Part shown: piece after piece, positions 5,980 to 8,800 of the stretch
Layout: each line of letters begins with the position of its first letter
Numbering within the stretch: the stretch's first letter is position 1
From: DATGQT01 sp033720695
Lineage (GTDB): Bacteria; Bacteroidota; Rhodothermia; Rhodothermales; Rubricoccaceae
Direction: 5' to 3'
Assembly (NCBI GenBank): GCA_033720695.1
Contig: JAWWCA010000154.1
Coordinates: 1 to 8,800, forward strand
Length of the DNA: 8,800 nucleotides
Translations under genes and position numbers: made by a program
The notes under the pieces: generated by a model
Database searches by the model: none
The model's input: the letters and a program-made list of their open reading frames with translations, nothing else
Told to the model about the DNA's origin: nothing

Positions 5980-7680
5980 ATGCAACATCGCCGGACCCTC
6001 CCCCTGCTCGTCGCCGCCGTCCTCGTCGTCGGCATCATCCTCGGCTTCCACGTCCGGGACGTGGCCTCGGGCACGGACGACCGCTTCAACGAGCACAAGA
6101 TCGAGGAGGCCTACAACGTCATCACGCAGGGCTACGTCGAGCGCGTGGACTCGGCGCAGCTCGCGGAGTCGGCCATCGAGGGGATGCTCGCCGCGCTCGA
6201 CCCTCACTCCATCTACATCTCCTCCACGGAGATGCGCGACGTCCGGGAGAGCTTCAACGCCTCCTTCGAGGGGATCGGCATCTACTACGAACTGCTCGAA
6301 GGGCCCGACGGCCGCGACACCCTCGCCGTGCTCATGCCGATCGCGGGGGGGCCGAGCGAGGAGGCCGGCCTCCAGCCCGGCGACCGCATCATCCAGATCG
6401 ACGACACCACCGCCATCGGGTTCACGACGGACCTCGTCCAGCGCTACCTCAAGGGGCCAGCCGGCACCGGCGTGACCGTGCAGGTGCTGCGGCCGGGCTA
6501 CACCGACACCCTCTCGTTCGACATCGTGCGCGACCGGATCCCGCTCGAGACCGTGATCGCGGCCTACATGCTCGACGACGAGACGGGGTACGTGAAGCTC
6601 CAGCGGTTCGCCCGGACGAGCCACGCCGAGGTGCTCGAAGCGATCCGCGCCCTCCGCGCGGAGGGGATGGAGCGGCTCGTCTTCGACCTCCGCGGCAACG
6701 CCGGGGGCCTCCTCGAGCAGGCCTGGCAGATCGCCGACGAGTTCCTCCCGGCGAGCGCCATGGTCGTCTACACGAACAGCCGCCACCCGTCCAACAACCG
6801 AGAATACCGGGCCACCTCCGGGGGCACCTTCGAGGAGGACCCCGTGATCCTGCTCGTCGACGAGAACTCGGCCTCCGCCTCCGAGATCGTCGCCGGCGCG
6901 CTCCAGGACCACGACCGCGGCCTCATCGTCGGGCGTCGGACGTTCGGGAAGGGGCTCGTCCAGCAGCAGTTCCCCCTCTCGGACGGCTCGGTCCTCCAGA
7001 TGACGGTCTCGCGCTACTACACGCCGGCGGGCCGGCTCATCCAGACCCCCTACGTCCGCGGCGACGACGACGACGAGTACTTCGAGGCGAAGCGGGAGCT
7101 CCGCGACCTCATGGAGGGGAACCTCCCGGAGAGCGGGCTCCTCGACGTCTCCCGCTTCGCCGACGAGGTGCCGGACTCGCTGAAGTACCGCACCGACGGC
7201 GGCCGCGTCGTCTTCGGCGGCGGGGGGATCCTCCCGGACTACCTCGTCCGCCTCGACTCCCTCTCGCCCGCGCTGCAGACCATCATCGGGCGCAACCTCG
7301 ACAACGAGTTCGCCCGCTACCGCTTGGAGCAGCTCGGCGAATCGTTCCGGCAGGAGTGGTCGGGGCGCGAGGCCGCGTTCCTGCGCACCTACGACGTCGA
7401 CGACGCCACGTTCGACGCCTTCCTGGCGTGGGCCGATGACCACGGCGTCGACGTCGTCGCGACGCGCCCGGACGACCCCGAAGGACCCATCCTGGTCGAG
7501 AGCGAGGCGCTCGCGATGCGCGCCGACGTGGAGGCGCGGATCAAGGCGTTCATGGCGCGCCGCCTCTTCGGCGTCGACGCGTTCTACCCCGTCGTGGCCG
7601 AGATCGACCGGACGCTCCAGGAGGCGATGGGGCTGTGGCGCGAGGCCTCAACCCTCGCGGAGGCCCGGCCGGGCCGCTGA
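5980..7680 (+). CDS. ctpA: S41 family C-terminal processing peptidase, membrane-anchored
   Basis: Serine protease of the CtpA/Prc family, which trims or degrades periplasmic proteins from their C-termini. 566 aa from ATG 5980. Order: N-terminal hydrophobic anchor 7-23; helical region 35-75; PDZ domain about 95-170 with FEGIGIYYELLEG and a GGPSEEAGLQPGDRIIQID loop; protease core with FDLRGNAGG 235-243, VDENSASASEIVAGAL 293-308, and TFGKG 321-325. By alignment to Prc spacing (25 residues) the catalytic Ser is 299 and the Lys 324, both present, so an active enzyme is expected. After the core there is a long C-terminal region (about 430-566) rich in acidic and aromatic residues, resembling the tail of larger Bacteroidota S41 enzymes. 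Upstream in-frame ATGs (5719, 5884) add only Arg/Pro-rich sequence and would bury the anchor, so 5980 is preferred although no Shine-Dalgarno is visible. The substrate is unknown. The symbol denotes the family, not a proven orthologue. Confidence 0.92.
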   Translation: MQHRRTLPLLVAAVLVVGIILGFHVRDVASGTDDRFNEHKIEEAYNVITQGYVERVDSAQLAESAIEGMLAALDPHSIYISSTEMRDVRESFNASFEGIGIYYELLEGPDGRDTLAVLMPIAGGPSEEAGLQPGDRIIQIDDTTAIGFTTDLVQRYLKGPAGTGVTVQVLRPGYTDTLSFDIVRDRIPLETVIAAYMLDDETGYVKLQRFARTSHAEVLEAIRALRAEGMERLVFDLRGNAGGLLEQAWQIADEFLPASAMVVYTNSRHPSNNREYRATSGGTFEEDPVILLVDENSASASEIVAGALQDHDRGLIVGRRTFGKGLVQQQFPLSDGSVLQMTVSRYYTPAGRLIQTPYVRGDDDDEYFEAKRELRDLMEGNLPESGLLDVSRFADEVPDSLKYRTDGGRVVFGGGGILPDYLVRLDSLSPALQTIIGRNLDNEFARYRLEQLGESFRQEWSGREAAFLRTYDVDDATFDAFLAWADDHGVDVVATRPDDPEGPILVESEALAMRADVEARIKAFMARRLFGVDAFYPVVAEIDRTLQEAMGLWREASTLAEARPGR

Positions 7681-7721
7681 GGGCAAAGGGCCCCGGGGTG
7701 GGGTAAAAAGTTCGCACCGTT

Positions 7722-7752
7722 GGCGGGCGGGGGAGCAACCCCCCCGCCCGCC
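7722..7752 (+). terminator. GC-rich hairpin after the S41 peptidase gene
   Basis: A perfect 12-bp stem, 7722-7733 with 7741-7752 (left arm GGCGGGCGGGGG), closes a 7-nt loop AGCAACC. It begins 42 nt after the peptidase stop codon, a normal place for a transcript end. The sequence after it (GCGTGTGTAG) has no run of T, so if it terminates it does so as a non-canonical or protein-assisted terminator; it may instead stabilise the mRNA 3' end. Confidence 0.6.
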
Positions 7753-7799
7753 GCGTGTGTAGCTCCGGTCCCGCCGCCGGAGGCGCCGGCCCGCTCGCG

Positions 7800-7829
7800 T
7801 TGACAATATCGCTCGTAGTAAGGATATTG
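7800..7829 (+). promoter_or_regulatory. Promoter candidate with embedded inverted repeat, upstream of exbB
   Basis: TTGACA at 7800-7805 matches the sigma-70 -35 consensus in all six bases. After a 17-nt spacer, GATATT at 7823-7828 matches TATAAT in four of six. This is the only clearly AT-rich patch between the peptidase gene and exbB. The core also forms a perfect inverted repeat, CAATATC at 7804-7810 and GATATTG at 7823-7829, separated by 12 nt, so the arms overlap the end of the -35 and the -10. TTGAC recurs at 7827-7831. The repeat may be an operator for a dimeric regulator or an accident of promoter sequence. The predicted start near 7835 would leave a leader of about 140 nt. Confidence 0.6.
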
Positions 7830-7908
7830 ACGCATCCCGCGACGGCGCCGTGCTCCTCTCGGGGTTGCCCTTCCGCCCCCCTCTTCGGCCCCGCCGTGCC
7901 CCATCCGA

Positions 7909-7927
7909 GTCGCTCCGCCCGAGCGAC
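7909..7927 (+). other. Small hairpin in the exbB leader
   Basis: GTCGCTC at 7909-7915 pairs perfectly with GAGCGAC at 7921-7927 around a CGCCC loop. It sits 37 nt before the Shine-Dalgarno in an otherwise C/T-rich, weakly structured leader (about 7836-7964) where I see no known riboswitch. A role in translation or mRNA stability is possible but unproven. Confidence 0.4.
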
Positions 7928-7964
7928 CGCCATCCCTCGCCCACCCTCGCTTTTCGCACCCCCC

Positions 7965-7970
7965 AGGAGG
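7965..7970 (+). promoter_or_regulatory. Consensus Shine-Dalgarno for exbB
   Basis: AGGAGG, followed by T, lies 8 nt before the ATG at 7979 and fixes that start over in-frame upstream positions. It is the only strong Shine-Dalgarno in front of a gene in this window; the phosphate genes and the peptidase have C-rich leaders instead, which suggests exbB is translated at high level. Confidence 0.85.
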
Positions 7971-7978
7971 TAGTCCCT

Positions 7979-8764
7979 ATGAAGCTCTATGCACTGCTGA
8001 TGTTGCAGGACGCCGTCGCCGACGACGGTGGCTTCACCAACATGCTCGTCCAGCGGTTCAACGAAGGCAACGACGGCGGCTTCATGTGGCCGGTCCTGAT
8101 CTGCCTCGTCATCGGCCTCGCCATCGCGTTCGAGCGGATCATCTCGCTCAACCGCGCCGACATCAACTCCCGGAAGTTCATGAACAACGTCAAGGACGCG
8201 CTCGAGAGCGGGGGCGTCTCTTCGGCCGAGGAGGTCTGCGCCAACACCCGTGGCCCGGTGGCGAGCGTGGTCCAGGCGGGCCTCCTCCGCTACGACGAGG
8301 GGATGGACGCCGTCGAGAAGGCCGTCGTGGCTTACGGCTCCATCGAGATGAGCTTCCTCGAGCGCGGCCTCGTCTGGCTCAGCCTCTTCATCTCGCTCGC
8401 CCCGATGTTCGGGTTCCTCGGCACCGTCTGGGGCATGATCATCGCCTTCGACGCCATCGAGCAGGCGGGCGACATCTCGCCGAGCCTCGTGGCCAACGGC
8501 ATCAAGGTCGCCCTCATCACGACGGTGGCCGGCCTCATCGTCGCCATCATCCTCCAGGTGTTCTACAACTACGCCGTGTCGAAGATCGACCGGATCGTGG
8601 CCGAGATGGAGGAGGCCTCGGTCGAGCTCATCGACGCGCTCGCGATGATGAACATGGGCCGCCCGATCCGGGCCGTCGGGGCCGGCGCCCGCCCCGCCAC
8701 GCTCCCCTCGGCCACCGCCGAGACCGGCACCGGCGACGACCTGACGAAGACGGACCTCACCTGA
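7979..8764 (+). CDS. exbB: MotA/TolQ/ExbB family proton channel subunit, ExbB-like
   Basis: Inner-membrane channel protein that, with an ExbD/TolR partner, turns the proton gradient into force on TonB or Tol systems at the outer membrane. 261 aa with three membrane segments: about 36-54 (FMWPVLICLVIGLAIAFERI), 130-155 and 173-197. The family core is clear: LAPMFGFLGTVWGMI (140-154) in TM2 and GIKVALITTVAGLIVAI (174-190) in TM3, with pore-type threonines at 149 and 181/182. The cytoplasmic loop (about 57-128) holds the GPVASVVQAGL motif. The tail after 228 is Ala/Pro/Thr-rich and low complexity. The start is set by a consensus Shine-Dalgarno 8 nt upstream. ExbB is favoured over TolQ or MotA by size and the three-helix layout; the partner gene, expected downstream, is outside the window. 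It probably has its own promoter. Confidence 0.88.
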   Translation: MKLYALLMLQDAVADDGGFTNMLVQRFNEGNDGGFMWPVLICLVIGLAIAFERIISLNRADINSRKFMNNVKDALESGGVSSAEEVCANTRGPVASVVQAGLLRYDEGMDAVEKAVVAYGSIEMSFLERGLVWLSLFISLAPMFGFLGTVWGMIIAFDAIEQAGDISPSLVANGIKVALITTVAGLIVAIILQVFYNYAVSKIDRIVAEMEEASVELIDALAMMNMGRPIRAVGAGARPATLPSATAETGTGDDLTKTDLT

Positions 8765-8769
8765 TCCCC

Positions 8770-8797
8770 GGCCGGGGCCCCGCGCGGGGCCCCGGCC
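8770..8797 (+). terminator. 28-nt perfect palindrome after exbB, probable terminator
   Basis: Bases 8770-8783 (GGCCGGGGCCCCGC) are the exact reverse complement of 8784-8797, starting 5 nt after the exbB stop. As RNA it folds to a 12-bp stem with a GCGC loop. Any T-tract would lie beyond the window edge, so I cannot tell a true terminator from an intergenic attenuating hairpin before a downstream exbD-like gene. Confidence 0.6.
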
Positions 8798-8800
8798 CCC

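Noticed and set aside
5740..7443. 567-residue minus-strand open frame over the S41 peptidase
   Set aside because: Antisense shadow; the plus strand encodes an intact protease with its catalytic pair.
7704..7733. Leftward-reading terminator using the 7722-7752 hairpin and the T-run opposite AAAAA (7705-7709)
   Set aside because: The run lies about 12 nt beyond the stem, too far for an intrinsic terminator, and no minus-strand gene ends here.
7836..7964. Riboswitch in the exbB leader
   Set aside because: The sequence is C/T-rich with only one small hairpin and no recognisable conserved aptamer core.
1..8800. CRISPR arrays, transposons, attachment sites, tRNA or rRNA genes
   Set aside because: No regularly spaced repeats, transposase-like proteins, terminal repeats or tRNA cloverleaf sequences were seen on either strand.

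Overview
The window comes from a very GC-rich bacterium (third codon positions are almost all G or C). Proteins are arginine-rich and lysine-poor, and the exported PstS is strongly acidic. Most genes lack a Shine-Dalgarno sequence. Together with an outer-membrane porin (so a Gram-negative envelope), this resembles the Rhodothermota/Salinibacter-Rubricoccaceae side of the Bacteroidota and relatives. That placement is an inference from composition and protein style, not a database result.

Left part (1-5629, all minus strand): a complete high-affinity phosphate-uptake operon, read right to left as outer-membrane porin, pstS, pstC, pstA, pstB, phoU. Genes are tightly packed: 12 nt between porin and pstS, a 1-nt stop/start overlap between pstC and pstA, and 4 nt between pstB and the proposed phoU start. 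The 74-nt pstS-pstC gap holds a strong hairpin. phoU is cut by the left edge and is easily missed because its frame has no stop inside the window. The order suggests one flow of phosphate: porin across the outer membrane, lipoprotein PstS in the periplasm, PstC/PstA channel in the inner membrane driven by PstB ATPase, and PhoU reporting transport state to a PhoR-type kinase. No phoB/phoR lies in the window.

Middle (5630-5979): a divergent control region with one AT-rich island framed by a 9-bp inverted repeat, the best place for the pst-operon promoter and possibly the promoter of the rightward genes.

Right part (5980-8800, plus strand): a membrane-anchored S41 (C-terminal processing) peptidase with intact Ser-Lys catalytic pair, a 298-nt spacer containing a GC hairpin, a good promoter candidate with an embedded inverted repeat and a consensus Shine-Dalgarno, then an ExbB/TolQ/MotA-family proton-channel subunit followed by a 28-nt perfect palindrome that is probably its terminator.

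Every gene belongs to a well-known family; I see no wholly new system. The most interesting points are the porin leading the pst operon, the pstS-pstC hairpin, the inverted repeat inside the exbB promoter, and the N-terminal extensions on PhoU and PstB.
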